64,000 nucleotides of DNA from Desertifilum tharense IPPAS B-1220 (GTDB lineage Bacteria > Cyanobacteriota > Cyanobacteriia > Cyanobacteriales > Desertifilaceae), in assembly GCF_001746915.1 (NCBI RefSeq), contig NZ_MJGC01000088.1, forward strand, positions 114,903 to 178,902, given 5' to 3'. The translations under genes were made by a program, and so were the position numbers. Positions 18,347 through 28,786 of the stretch are shown here, piece after piece (positions within the stretch are counted from its first letter, which is position 1; every line of letters begins with the position of its first letter). Below the pieces are notes generated by a model that saw only the letters and a program-made list of their open reading frames with translations, was not told the origin of the DNA and ran no database searches.

Positions 18347-18913
18347 TTACCCTTCCACCTCAGACCATAGGGCTTCTAGGCGGCGTTGCCATGCAGCGAG
18401 GATGCGATCGCGACTCTCTCCAGTCTGCGATAATTCTCCCATGACGCCCTCTTCGTAAAAGCGGTTGAGGGTTTGTAAAGTAGATTCTAAACTTTGTCCT
18501 TGTTGTTTGGCGGCGAGGATAATGCTGCGAACGCGCCGATCGACATAGGTGTCAAAGGCGTTAGATAATCCATTTTGGCGTAATTCTAGCAAGCGGGCGA
18601 TCGCGCTTTGAAAGTCTTCTGGGGCTAAACTAGCCGTAGAATGCTGATACACCCCCCAAAGCACGTTTTGGTTCAAGGCGTAACGGGTTTCTTGGGTAGC
18701 GTCAAAGTTTTCTTCTAGCCACTGTTCCAAAAAGGGCAAGGCTTCCTGAGCCGGTAAGATGGGGATTAACAACCGCAGCCAGGAGCGATCGTCCGATAAT
18801 AGCACGAGCAACCGAAAATCCGGCGTTTCAACTTGCCACGATCCGGGAGCCAATAACCGCGCCGTATCGCCAAAAAAGGTGTCTAAAGTGGTTTGAATTT
18901 CTGTTACTTGCAT
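18347..18913 (-). CDS. conserved cyanobacterial hypothetical protein (188 aa)
   Basis: Function not recognised. Acidic, soluble, without signal peptide. The N-terminal half alternates hydrophobic strands and turns (DFRLLVLLSDDRSWLRLLIPI) like YbjN/type III chaperone-like folds (weak inference). The C-terminal half is helical (RVRSIILAAKQQGQSLESTL). It starts at ATG 18913, immediately next to a long heptamer-repeat spacer. Confidence 0.65.
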   Translation of the reverse strand: MQVTEIQTTLDTFFGDTARLLAPGSWQVETPDFRLLVLLSDDRSWLRLLIPILPAQEALPFLEQWLEENFDATQETRYALNQNVLWGVYQHSTASLAPEDFQSAIARLLELRQNGLSNAFDTYVDRRVRSIILAAKQQGQSLESTLQTLNRFYEEGVMGELSQTGESRDRILAAWQRRLEALWSEVEG

Positions 18914-19284
18914 CGCTTCTCTTAGTGCTGAGTGTAAAGTGCTGAGTGCTTCTCTAAGTGCTGAGTGTAAAGTGCTGAGTGCTGAGTGGGGAAGAGGGTG
19001 GGGGGATGGGGAGATGGGGAGGTGGGGGGAAGTGAGTGCTGAGTGGGTTTTTTAAGTGCTGAGTGTAAAGTGCTGAGTGCTGAGTGGGGGAAGGAGTGCA
19101 AAGTTCCGTAGCTTGCTTCCGCGTAGCGGTGTTCCGAGTTCCGAGTGGGGAAGTGAGTGCTGAGTGCTGAGTGGGGAATAGAGTGCTGAGTTAATAGTTA
19201 GCAAGTTTTTCTATCTCTTCTTCCCCAACCCCCAACTCCCAATTCCCAACTCCCTTCTTCCCCCCATCTCCCCACCCTCAGCAC
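18914..19284. repeat. heptamer-type repeat spacer (AGTGCTG / AGTGTAA units) with embedded module
   Basis: The spacer is built of 7-bp units such as AGTGCTG and AGTGTAA, mixed with GGGGAAG/GGGGGAT runs. It includes one copy of the module starting GTAGCTTGC and ending AGCGGT (19108-19130). The right end changes to C-rich TCCCCAACCCCCAACTCCCAA units. Short tandem heptamers are known from filamentous cyanobacteria. No gene is present. Confidence 0.8.
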
Positions 19285-20799
19285 TCAAGAAAGGATTTGT
19301 CGAACGACGGTTAAGGCGGAATAGGATACGCCTGCGGTTCCTTCTCCGGGGTGGGTGGAGTCTCCGACTAACCAGAGGTTGGGGAGGGGGGTACGGTTGG
19401 CGAAACCGAAAGGTCCGAAGGTGGGGAGGCGCTGACCGATGCCGCCGACGATACCGCGATCGCGTCCGGTAAAATGGGCGAAGGTGCGGGGGGTGGCGGC
19501 TTCAATGTGGATGAGGGTTTCGGGGGTGAGGTGGAAATATTGACTTAAACGGGCGATCGCACTATCGGTATAGTGTTGTTTGAGCGCCTGATAATCGCTA
19601 CACTGCCACCAAGCTCGCGGATCGGTAAAGGACGATGCAATAATAGTGGCTTTTCCTTGGGGGGCGCGTCCATCGCCAGGATGACTCACGGAGACAAATA
19701 AGGAGTTATTTTCGCCGATGGGGCCATCATAATCGTAGAGAAATTGTAAATGCGGCGGACAGTCGGGGGGAATTGCACTTTGGTCTACCCCAAGATAGAT
19801 GACAAACGCGCCTGAAGCATCAGGGAGTTTATCGACGCGCCGCCGATATCCCGCCATGCGTTGCTGGGTGGTGGTGTCGGATGTGCCGTCTAGGAGTTGG
19901 ATGAGGTTTTGGACGGTGACGTTAGCGATAATGATATCGGCGGGTTCTATCCAAGTTTCCCCGGTTTTGGCGTTGCGAACGGTGACGCCTGTGGGGATAC
20001 CGTTGTGGGTGTGGATGCGTTCAACTCTGTGGCGCATTCGCAATTTTGCGCGCTCGCGTTCTAAAGCCAAGCAGAGGCGATCGCTTAAAGCCTGCATACT
20101 TCCCTGTAAATGATACAAGCCTTGAGGTTCCTGGGATACCGATAAAGCGGTTGCTGCATAAAGTAAGGCCGTTTCTTCTGCATCCACTTGAGAATACAGT
20201 TTCAACTGCATATCTAAAAAGGTTCTCAGCCGCAGGTTATCCGCCAAGCCAAACCAGCGCAAGGCATCGCCAACCGTTGCTAAGGTAAAAGGAACAGTAA
20301 TCAGCGTATCGGGACGAACGGCTTTGATTAATTGTCCCAAATCCCACAAATTCCGGGGCGGTAAAACCGGATCTCGTCCTTGGAATTTCCAACTGGCTTG
20401 GAATAATGTATTTAAAAGTTGCCAAAAGGGTTCGCTACCCGGAAACTGTTGTTGGCGTTCGGCTTTCCACCGTTCGGGATCTCGCCAAACTTGGATCGGT
20501 TGGCTTTCGGTGGGTAAAAATACAGCACAAGCCGGATCGCAGGGAGTAGCATCGGGAATCTCTAATTCAAGTTCGTCAAAAATCCGCTTGTGGATACCCC
20601 CCGGTTCTAACCCCGCGACTTGGGTTGCACCCACATCAAAGGTAAAGCCTTTGCGCTTGAAGGTGGAAGCGCACCCACCGGGGACAATTGCTAAATCGAA
20701 CGCGGTGACGGGATAATTTTGATGGGCTAAAAGGGCGGCGGCGGTTAGGCCTCCAATACCAGCACCAATGACGACGACTCGCGGTTTAGTCGAACTCAT
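19285..20799 (-). CDS. crtD: C-3',4' desaturase CrtD (carotenoid/myxoxanthophyll pathway)
   Basis: FAD-dependent carotenoid oxidoreductase, 504 aa. The N-terminal dinucleotide-binding motif is VVVIGAGIGGLTAAALLA. It is followed by GGCASTFKRKGFTFDVGATQ and VAGLEPGGIHKRIF, which are diagnostic for CrtD rather than CrtISO or CrtO. The C-terminal FAD motif is WLVGDSTHPGEGTAGVSYSA. The enzyme introduces the 3',4' double bond of myxol-type carotenoids (family knowledge). It is transcribed away from the CRISPR leader. Confidence 0.85.
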   Translation of the reverse strand: MSSTKPRVVVIGAGIGGLTAAALLAHQNYPVTAFDLAIVPGGCASTFKRKGFTFDVGATQVAGLEPGGIHKRIFDELELEIPDATPCDPACAVFLPTESQPIQVWRDPERWKAERQQQFPGSEPFWQLLNTLFQASWKFQGRDPVLPPRNLWDLGQLIKAVRPDTLITVPFTLATVGDALRWFGLADNLRLRTFLDMQLKLYSQVDAEETALLYAATALSVSQEPQGLYHLQGSMQALSDRLCLALERERAKLRMRHRVERIHTHNGIPTGVTVRNAKTGETWIEPADIIIANVTVQNLIQLLDGTSDTTTQQRMAGYRRRVDKLPDASGAFVIYLGVDQSAIPPDCPPHLQFLYDYDGPIGENNSLFVSVSHPGDGRAPQGKATIIASSFTDPRAWWQCSDYQALKQHYTDSAIARLSQYFHLTPETLIHIEAATPRTFAHFTGRDRGIVGGIGQRLPTFGPFGFANRTPLPNLWLVGDSTHPGEGTAGVSYSALTVVRQILS

Positions 20800-21073
20800 G
20801 CGTTAATAATTTACAATTCTTAATAACTTTATTCTAGCGGTACGCTCTGCGCGAGGGGGTGGGTGTGGATTTTTCCCTCTCTAAGAAAATCGCTAGAACT
20901 CTTGTCTAGTCTAAGTTACAAGAAACACCCTCTCAAAACACGTCGCGCACCTTGCCCAGTAAGGTTTCTGGCGTTTCTGTCTATCTTTTTGCAGTCCCCT
21001 ATGGTACATTGGAGTCAGTCTCGCGCAAGCGTACCTCGAAAACTACATAAGTCAAGGGTTCCAGAAGACCGCG
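20800..21073 (+). promoter_or_regulatory. CRISPR leader-like region
   Basis: A 274-base gene-free stretch directly left of the first repeat. In repeat orientation the conserved ATTGAAAC end is on the right of each repeat, so the leader should be on this side. It contains CCTCGAAAACTACATAAGTC about 40 bases before the first repeat, reminiscent of cyanobacterial leaders. It should also hold the crtD promoter on the other strand. Confidence 0.6.
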
Positions 21074-24000
21074 ATTGCAATTACTCCTAATCCCTATTAG
21101 GGATTGAAACACTGTTGGCTCAGGCGGAAAACGAAGATGAAGTGAATTGCAATTACTCCTAATCCCTATTAGGGATTGAAACAAACGATCGCCTCAAGCG
21201 AGAGTTGCAGGCTTACATTGCAATTACTCCTAATCCCTATTAGGGATTGAAACCTTCTCCGGACTGGTAGCCACCAACCAAAGCAATGAATTGCAATTAC
21301 TCCTAATCCCTATTAGGGATTGAAACTGAACGTCGGTTTTACCTTGCTGCTCGGAGTAGGTGATTGCAATTACTCCTAATCCCTATTAGGGATTGAAACT
21401 GGAGAAAACTTCAGACCTTAAATCATACCTGGGGATTGCAATTACTCCTAATCCCTATTAGGGATTGAAACTCTTCATCGTTCCAAAGCGTAATTCTAGA
21501 ACCCCATCAGGGGATTTTCTCCTAATCCCTATTAGGGATTGAAACTCTTCATCGTTTCACGCAAAACGGCCCCGCTTTGATTGCAATTACTCCTAATCCC
21601 TATTAGGGATTGAAACCAGGGAGAAGAGGCTACCCCAGACATCAGGGTACAACTGTGATTGCAATTACTCCTAATCCCTATTAGGGATTGAAACTTCCCC
21701 ACTTTTGCTTGTATATTTTTAATCAGCGCATTGCAATTACTCCTAATCCCTATTAGGGATTGAAACCCTTGTCGCTGGCAGGATACCCCTAGAGGGCATA
21801 CATTGCAATTACTCCTAATCCCTATTAGGGATTGAAACCTGGAGTGTATTCGATTTTTGAAAGAGACGAGCAAGTTGTAGCATTGCAAATTGCAATTACT
21901 CCTAATCCCTATTAGGGATTGAAACAAAGCCGCCGGGGGGGGAGATCCGGAGATGAAAAATTGCAATTACTCCTAATCCCTATTAGGGATTGAAACCGAT
22001 CTATCTTGATGGCTTCTAGTTGATTTTTAAGATTGCAATTACTCCTAATCCCTATTAGGGATTGAAACTTTTAGCCTGATTGCGGCTTGGGCCTCTTTCA
22101 ACATTGCAATTACTCCTAATCCCTATTAGGGATTGAAACGGCTTGCTTAAATATCCGATTGTCCTTAGCTTTGTATTGCAATTACTCCTAATCCCTATTA
22201 GGGATTGAAACTTCGATTTAAGCTGCGGTTAAAAGCTCCCATTCATCGGATTGCAATTACTCCTAATCCCTATTAGGGATTGAAACTTGCCGCTAAGAGC
22301 TTGCCATGCAGTGGTAGCCTTCATTGCAATTACTCCTAATCCCTATTAGGGATTGAAACCCGACATAGCGCATGGATTCGCCCAAGCTGCCGAATTGCAA
22401 TTACTCCTAATCCCTATTAGGGATTGAAACGCCGCCGCGACTGTGGTATTGCCTTGCTTCATCCGATTGCAATTACTCCTAATCCCTATTAGGGATTGAA
22501 ACCGGAAACTCTGAGAACCTGAATCCCGGAATCTTAGATTGCAATTACTCCTAATCCCTATTAGGGATTGAAACGAATCCCCTAGCACACCCGCTACAGC
22601 TAGCGGCAGACCGTTATTGCAATTACTCCTAATCCCTATTAGGGATTGAAACCACTTCTGGCTCTGGCTCAGATTTCTTCCGGGGCATATTGCAATTACT
22701 CCTAATCCCTATTAGGGATTGAAACTCATTCCACCACTGCCAACATCACCTGGTAAGGATTGCAATTACTCCTAATCCCTATTAGGGATTGAAACTTAAC
22801 CACTTATTCATAAACTCACCACCTAAAAAGATTGCAATTACTCCTAATCCCTATTAGGGATTGAAACTTTAACCCCGGCCGCAATCGCGAGACGTTAAGC
22901 ATTGCAATTACTCCTAATCCCTATTAGGGATTGAAACCTTAAGCTGGATATTTTTAAGCGGATACGCAACTGGGAATTGCAATTACTCCTAATCCCTATT
23001 AGGGATTGAAACTTTACAACGCCCTGTAAGCTGGCTTTAACCTGATCTGAGGATTGCAATTACTCCTAATCCCTATTAGGGATTGAAACAGAAATTCCGA
23101 GGGAGGCATTAAAGATAATGCCCATTGCAATTACTCCTAATCCCTATTAGGGATTGAAACAATGCCTAGCGCCTCCGAAAAGAAAGCGTCAACAAGTATT
23201 GCAATTACTCCTAATCCCTATTAGGGATTGAAACGAAATCTCGATCAAGGCGACAGATACCAAGGCAAGTGATTGCAATTACTCCTAATCCCTATTAGGG
23301 ATTGAAACTCCTGCTTATGTCTGTATCCGTTATCTAGAGCGCATTGCAATTACTCCTAATCCCTATTAGGGATTGAAACACGATTTGCCTTTATTTCTGG
23401 CTTCAATATCTAGAGATTGCAATTACTCCTAATCCCTATTAGGGATTGAAACTTGACGCATGGGACTAAAAGCTAGCCAACAATTCCCCTCAAAAGATTG
23501 CAATTACTCCTAATCCCTATTAGGGATTGAAACGAGAAACGGGCGCGAACTTTCGCTAATTTGATAAAATTGCAATTACTCCTAATCCCTATTAGGGATT
23601 GAAACGTTGTAAGTCGCCACGCCAAGGACGCGCCTCAAATTGCAATTACTCCTAATCCCTATTAGGGATTGAAACGCGGTTTTGGGCTACAACGGTATTT
23701 AAAATAAAAATTGCAATTACTCCTAATCCCTATTAGGGATTGAAACGATTGGTTACAGGGGACTTTTCCCAACCAAAATAATTGCAATTACTCCTAATCC
23801 CTATTAGGGATTGAAACTTAGATTAAGTGAAGCTGGAGGGGAAATATTTTTAATTGCAATTACTCCTAATCCCTATTAGGGATTGAAACAAAAACTGAGA
23901 GGGAGGCATCAAAGATAATGCCCCCGTGTCAGATTGCAATTACTCCTAATCCCTATTAGGGATTGAAACCGCTTCAATCCGCGTGCCATCATCCATATTA

Positions 24001-25214
24001 AGGAGATTGCAATTACTCCTAATCCCTATTAGGGATTGAAACAGCGATAATCCGGGCATGATTTCTAGAAATGCGATTATTGCAATTACTCCTAATCCCT
24101 ATTAGGGATTGAAACTCCATGTCAAAGCTTCGATCGCGCTGTCGCTGGGTTATTGCAATTACTCCTAATCCCTATTAGGGATTGAAACCTTCTGTAGAAT
24201 CGTTTTGCGCTATTGGCAACTCTATCATTGCAATTACTCCTAATCCCTATTAGGGATTGAAACACTCTAATTGCTTAAAAGCCTACTAGGAATCTAAATT
24301 GCAATTACTCCTAATCCCTATTAGGGATTGAAACAAATTAAACGAAGGCAGCGATCCAAGCAATCCTAGGGTTATTGCAATTACTCCTAATCCCTATTAG
24401 GGATTGAAACTACAGCAGTGCTTACCTTTCAAGAATTGCTGCTGATTGCAATTACTCCTAATCCCTATTAGGGATTGAAACCCGTCACTCCATTCAAACC
24501 GAGCGGCGTACGCCACATTGCAATTACTCCTAATCCCTATTAGGGATTGAAACTAAAGCCTTTGATCGTACAGAAGCAGTGGCAGAATTGCAATTACTCC
24601 TAATCCCTATTAGGGATTGAAACTGGGATGACAAGCTTTGGAACAAGAAAAAAGAAGATTGCAATTACTCCTAATCCCTATTAGGGATTGAAACGGTTTC
24701 GCTGAGGGCTTCAGCTTCGACAAATTCGCAAGGATTGCAATTACTCCTAATCCCTATTAGGGATTGAAACGAGGCGCTCCGAAATTTCATCCACCTCGAA
24801 GCCGGTGCCAGAATTGCAATTACTCCTAATCCCTATTAGGGATTGAAACAACTGTTTGTAAACTTCAGCAGCATTGTCCTCTTATTGCAATTACTCCTAA
24901 TCCCTATTAGGGATTGAAACAGGATGATTGAGGTTGTTACGAAGGTGGGTAGCTAATATTGCAATTACTCCTAATCCCTATTAGGGATTGAAACTCGCAA
25001 ACTCACCCAAAAAACGTTAAGGTGAATCCCCATTGCAATTACTCCTAATCCCTATTAGGGATTGAAACAAGCGCGGTAATGCTGACGGTTGTACAGCCAC
25101 TGCGATTGCAATTACTCCTAATCCCTATTAGGGATTGAAACTAAACCTTTTTACTGGTAATCCCTACGGCTATCCATATTGCAATTACTCCTAATCCCTA
25201 TTAGGGATTGAAAC
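21074..25214 (+). CRISPR. CRISPR array, 57 repeats of 37 nt and 56 spacers
   Basis: The repeat starts ATTGCAATTACTCC, has the internal palindrome AATCCCTATTAGGGATT and ends in ATTGAAAC. First copy 21074-21110, last 25178-25214. I counted 57 repeats. All appear identical except the seventh (21509-21545), whose first 11 bases differ. Spacers are 33-50 nt, mostly 34-37. The ATTGAAAC end is the typical 8-nt crRNA tag of cyanobacterial type I and III repeats, so transcription should be rightwards. No cas gene occurs in the window, so processing must use cas genes elsewhere. The near-perfect last repeat means no classical degenerate trailer end is seen. Confidence 0.98.
21509..21545 (+). repeat. 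degenerate internal CRISPR repeat (no. 7)
   Basis: The last 27 bases match the consensus, but the first ten or eleven (AGGGGATTTTC) replace ATTGCAATTAC. The spacers on both sides begin with the same 11 bases, TCTTCATCGTT. Confidence 0.85.
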
Positions 25215-25373
25215 GAGATAGGGCGATCGCGCTCTCTAAATTAAACTGAGATCCTCCCGAATAAACTCCAAGTGTGATGGTTTTATATGTGGCTGTGTTT
25301 CTCCTGAAAAGCAGCAGTGGTGAAAAATACTGAAAAGTAACAATACCTGTTGTGCCATTGGGAGCCATTGAAA

Positions 25374-26030
25374 ATGCAGAAACCCGAACCATCTACCAAC
25401 TTGCACTACCTCATCCCCTTGAGCCTTGGTTTACTCCTGCTCGTCGGTTGCAGTAGCGCCCAAACCGCAGTCAGCCCCAACCCTGAACCCTCCGTTGCAC
25501 CTAGCCCAGAACAACCCGCCACCCCGCCAAGTTCAAACGAAACCAGCCAACCCCCAGGTGTTGCTCAAAATCGCCCCACCTTTCAAGCCGATAGCGACAA
25601 CCCCAACTACCTGCGCGACTACGAACCCACCGAACCCCTCCCCGCCACAGGTAGAGTCACCATACGCGGCGATGCGCGACCTTTAGACCCTTCTAACTTA
25701 TTTACTACCTGTCCCACCGATACAGGACTTTACGCCTACGCCGAAAGCACTAACTACGAAATTATTATTTGTTCCGAAGAATTTAGCCCCGATGTCCCCA
25801 AAACTTATATCAGCCAAGCCAAAGATGGTAGCGGTTCTTTGAGAATTGTCAGCCAGGATCGAGACAGCGCCTATCGACTCACCTTTTCCAATGGCGGCTA
25901 TACCTATAGTTTGTACCGGGATGGGGCGCGGCCCGAACAACTCAACGCCTATTTAGAAGTAACTGAGCCAAACGGCAAAACCTACGCCGAAGCGTTACTT
26001 TACCTGTATGAGTACACCCGACGACCGTAA
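25374..26030 (+). CDS. putative lipoprotein of unknown function
   Basis: About 218 residues. The N-terminus has a hydrophobic signal and lipobox, YLIPLSLGLLLLVGCSS (lipidated Cys about residue 27). A Pro/Ser/Glu-rich linker follows (PNPEPSVAPSPEQPATPP), then a compact domain with two cysteines (FTTCPTDTG, EIIICSEEF) and many aromatic residues. ATG 25374 is preferred over 25350 because GGGAG lies in front of it and the signal peptide then starts normally. The gene begins 160 bases after the CRISPR array and is not recognisably CRISPR-related. Confidence 0.75.
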   Translation: MQKPEPSTNLHYLIPLSLGLLLLVGCSSAQTAVSPNPEPSVAPSPEQPATPPSSNETSQPPGVAQNRPTFQADSDNPNYLRDYEPTEPLPATGRVTIRGDARPLDPSNLFTTCPTDTGLYAYAESTNYEIIICSEEFSPDVPKTYISQAKDGSGSLRIVSQDRDSAYRLTFSNGGYTYSLYRDGARPEQLNAYLEVTEPNGKTYAEALLYLYEYTRRP

Positions 26031-26102
26031 GATTACCCCTAGACGCAGCCAATGATGTGTCTAACATAGAGAAGGAGAAATACTTACGGTAAAACTTTTT
26101 TC

Positions 26103-27434
26103 ATGACCTCAGCGCTTCTTAAGTCCCCCCATCTGCCTCGCTTGAACGCTCCCAAGCGCCATCGCTTACCCAACGGTTTAATGATTGTTGCAGAACAGAT
26201 GCCTGTAGAGGCCGTGAATTTAAGCCTTTGGTTAAACGTGGGTTCTGCGGTAGAGTCCAACGAGATTAATGGAATGGCTCATTTTCTAGAGCATATGGTG
26301 TTTAAGGGTACTGCCAAACTCCAAAGCGGGGAGTTTGAGCGACTCATTGAAGAACGGGGGGCGGTGACAAATGCGGCGACTAGCCAAGATTACACCCATT
26401 TTTATATCACGACTGCGCCTAAAGACTTTGCAGAGTTGGCTCCGTTTCAACTCGATGTGGTACTCAATCCCAGCATTCCCGATGAGGCCTTTGAGCGAGA
26501 ACGGCTGGTGGTGTTAGAAGAAATTCGTCGTTCTGATGATAATCCCCGCCGCCGCACCTATTTACGTTCGATGGAGTTAGCCTTTGAGCAGCTTCCCTAT
26601 CGCCGTCCGGTACTGGGGCCAACTGCCAACATTGAACAGCTTACAACCCAACAAATGCGCGATTTTCATGGTCGCTGGTATCAACCCCAGTCGGTGACGG
26701 CGGTGGCGGTGGGGAATTTACCCGTTGAGGAGTTAATTGAGATTGTGGCTCAAAGTTGCGAGTCAGCGTTGGGTCATTCTGCGCCAACCCATCGCCCTTG
26801 GGAAGAAGTCAATCCCAGTGCATCTTTGCCTTTACCCCTAGAAGGGCTGCAATTTCAATCGGAAACTCCCTATACTGAGGTGGTTCGCCAGGAGTTGAGC
26901 GATCGCACTCTCACTCAAGCCCGATTAATTATGGTCTGGCGGGTTCCCGGTGCGTTGCAACTCGAAGAAACCTATGGGTTTGACGTACTGGCTTCTATTC
27001 TCGGACAAGGGCGAACTTCTCGTTTAGTCCAAGATTTACGCGAGGATCGCGGCTTGGTAACGAGCATCTTTGCTAGCAATATGACCTATCTGCACCAAGG
27101 TCTATTTTATATTTCAGCCCAGTTGCCTGTAGAGAATGTCCCGGTCGTCGAACAAGCCATTCTCGACCATCTGAAAGCCCTGCAAACCTCTATCCAACCT
27201 GGGGAAATTGCCCGCGTCCGCGCCCAAGTCGCCAATCGGTTTATCTTTGGGAATGAGACACCGAGCGATCGCGCTAGCTTATACGGCTATTATCAATCCG
27301 TTTTGGGCGATCTCGCACCCGCTTTGCACTATCCCCATTGCGTTCAATCGCTAGAAGTGGCAGATTTGCAAGCAACGGCTCAAGCCTACCTCTCTCCTGA
27401 AGCCTACGGCGTTTTGGTGGTACGGCCCGAATAA
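26103..27434 (+). CDS. M16 family zinc metallopeptidase (pitrilysin-like)
   Basis: 443 residues, the size of one M16 two-domain subunit. The inverted zinc motif HFLEH occurs in MAHFLEHMVFKGT (about residues 60-64), with the downstream glutamate region ERERLVVLEEIRRSDDNPRR. Family members act as mitochondrial-processing-peptidase-like dimers that degrade peptides. No signal peptide is apparent, so a cytoplasmic site is likely. No second, inactive M16 subunit gene lies next to it. Confidence 0.92.
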   Translation: MTSALLKSPHLPRLNAPKRHRLPNGLMIVAEQMPVEAVNLSLWLNVGSAVESNEINGMAHFLEHMVFKGTAKLQSGEFERLIEERGAVTNAATSQDYTHFYITTAPKDFAELAPFQLDVVLNPSIPDEAFERERLVVLEEIRRSDDNPRRRTYLRSMELAFEQLPYRRPVLGPTANIEQLTTQQMRDFHGRWYQPQSVTAVAVGNLPVEELIEIVAQSCESALGHSAPTHRPWEEVNPSASLPLPLEGLQFQSETPYTEVVRQELSDRTLTQARLIMVWRVPGALQLEETYGFDVLASILGQGRTSRLVQDLREDRGLVTSIFASNMTYLHQGLFYISAQLPVENVPVVEQAILDHLKALQTSIQPGEIARVRAQVANRFIFGNETPSDRASLYGYYQSVLGDLAPALHYPHCVQSLEVADLQATAQAYLSPEAYGVLVVRPE

Positions 27435-27462
27435 ATCCCCATGTGCAATTTCGATTGGTTCT

Positions 27463-27485
27463 GAGGCGTTCTATGAGGACGCCTC
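27463..27485. terminator. hairpin between convergent M16 and NurA genes
   Basis: Stem GAGGCGT (27463-27469) pairs with ACGCCTC (27479-27485), followed by TTATTACTTT. It sits between the 3' ends of two convergent genes. The T-run is weak. Confidence 0.5.
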
Positions 27486-27493
27486 TTATTACT

Positions 27494-28723
27494 TTAAAGC
27501 CGTCGCCTAACTTTACTAACCATTTTGCGCGACAGCCGTAGGTGCAGTTGTTCGCGATCGGCCCATTCTTGTAACATCCGATAGAAGAGTTGGCGATCGC
27601 TCTCTTGCAATACCGCCACTTGATCGGCGGTTTCGATGGCGTAGGGATACCCCCCACCCACAATAATCTCTCCCCTAATCCAATCCATCACCCGTTCTAA
27701 AATCCCCGCTTCATAGATCCAAACTGGCATTTCTAAGCGAACCGGATAGCCATCGTGCGCTTTGAGATAGGTAAACATAATTTGGTCGCTTTGATCCTGG
27801 TAGTCTTGGAGAATTCCAGGGCGACGACAGCGGAAAACGGGAGTGCGATCGCCCCATTGCATCAACGGATTCAACAGCGCCGCATCGTGAATGGTAGACG
27901 CTTCTGGCAAATTGAATAATAGGCGCAGCAAGGCGGTTAAATCCCGCGCATAGGATGTATCGATATAGGCAACCAAAGGCACCCGACAGCGATCGCTCGT
28001 TTGCAGCAATTGGCGCAGAGAGTGGGTATAAAATTGACGCGTTGTTTGCTCGAATACCTCCGCAAAGGTGGCAATCAAGGAGCCGTCATAGAACACTAAA
28101 CCGGCTCGATAAGGAAAGGTAATGTTTCCTGAAAGCGACGCATTTTCAGTATTTCTATCAATTTCCTCTGCCTGATTCTCGTGCATATACTGGATTAAGC
28201 GTCGGATCTCGATCTCAAATCGACGTTGATGAACTAACCGCTCTAGAGACTCGCTGTTCGGTACTGCGCGAAGTTGAGCGGGGGTCAAAATATCGAGAGC
28301 GATGTCTTTGTGATAAGCACCATTGGGGAGGTGGAAATTTTCAAACCAACCCACTTGAATCAGCGCAATGGGAATGGAAAAGTCCTTGCTGGGATAAATC
28401 TGCGAACCATCAACTGCAAAGGTGGGAATTCCCATCAGGCGATCGCGCACCCATTCTAAACTTTGTTCTCGATTTTGCCACGTTAGGTTTGAAGGAATCA
28501 CCCAACTGGGAAATGAGCCTAGCGCTTCTAAAGGTTCCGCCCCGATTTGCTCTCGATTCTGTTGAGAAATCCGTTGTGCGATCGCCTCCGGAGACTCTCC
28601 CGATAGCGTGGATAAGGCACTGCGATATTGATGAAGCACCTGAAAGGCAGTGCGATCGAAAGCTTGAAAGTCCGAACGTTTCGCCTGAAGGAGAGCCAAA
28701 ATTTGTGAAGGTTTGAGGGGCAT
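27494..28723 (-). CDS. NurA-domain nuclease (DNA double-strand break repair)
   Basis: 409 residues with the NurA motif FAVDGSQIYPSKDFSIP (about residue 103; catalytic Asp) and a second acidic site FYDGSLIATFAE. A further region, RVPLVAYIDTSYARDLTALL, also fits. NurA is a 5'-3' exonuclease that works with HerA-type translocases in archaea (family knowledge). No herA is adjacent here. Confidence 0.85.
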   Translation of the reverse strand: MPLKPSQILALLQAKRSDFQAFDRTAFQVLHQYRSALSTLSGESPEAIAQRISQQNREQIGAEPLEALGSFPSWVIPSNLTWQNREQSLEWVRDRLMGIPTFAVDGSQIYPSKDFSIPIALIQVGWFENFHLPNGAYHKDIALDILTPAQLRAVPNSESLERLVHQRRFEIEIRRLIQYMHENQAEEIDRNTENASLSGNITFPYRAGLVFYDGSLIATFAEVFEQTTRQFYTHSLRQLLQTSDRCRVPLVAYIDTSYARDLTALLRLLFNLPEASTIHDAALLNPLMQWGDRTPVFRCRRPGILQDYQDQSDQIMFTYLKAHDGYPVRLEMPVWIYEAGILERVMDWIRGEIIVGGGYPYAIETADQVAVLQESDRQLFYRMLQEWADREQLHLRLSRKMVSKVRRRL

Positions 28724-28786
28724 GAGGTCAATTCAACATTGAACGATTAATTTGGCAACAAGAGATCAGGAATCAATCTAAAACCT

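Noticed and set aside
21532..21966. Minus-strand ORF with repeated FQSLIGIRSNCN
   Set aside because: It is the translated CRISPR repeat; the same applies to the ORFs at 20999-21184 and 22346-22588.
25215..25373. Possible cas-related small gene after the array
   Set aside because: The short ORFs are interrupted, lack ribosome binding sites and show no motif; treated as trailer sequence.
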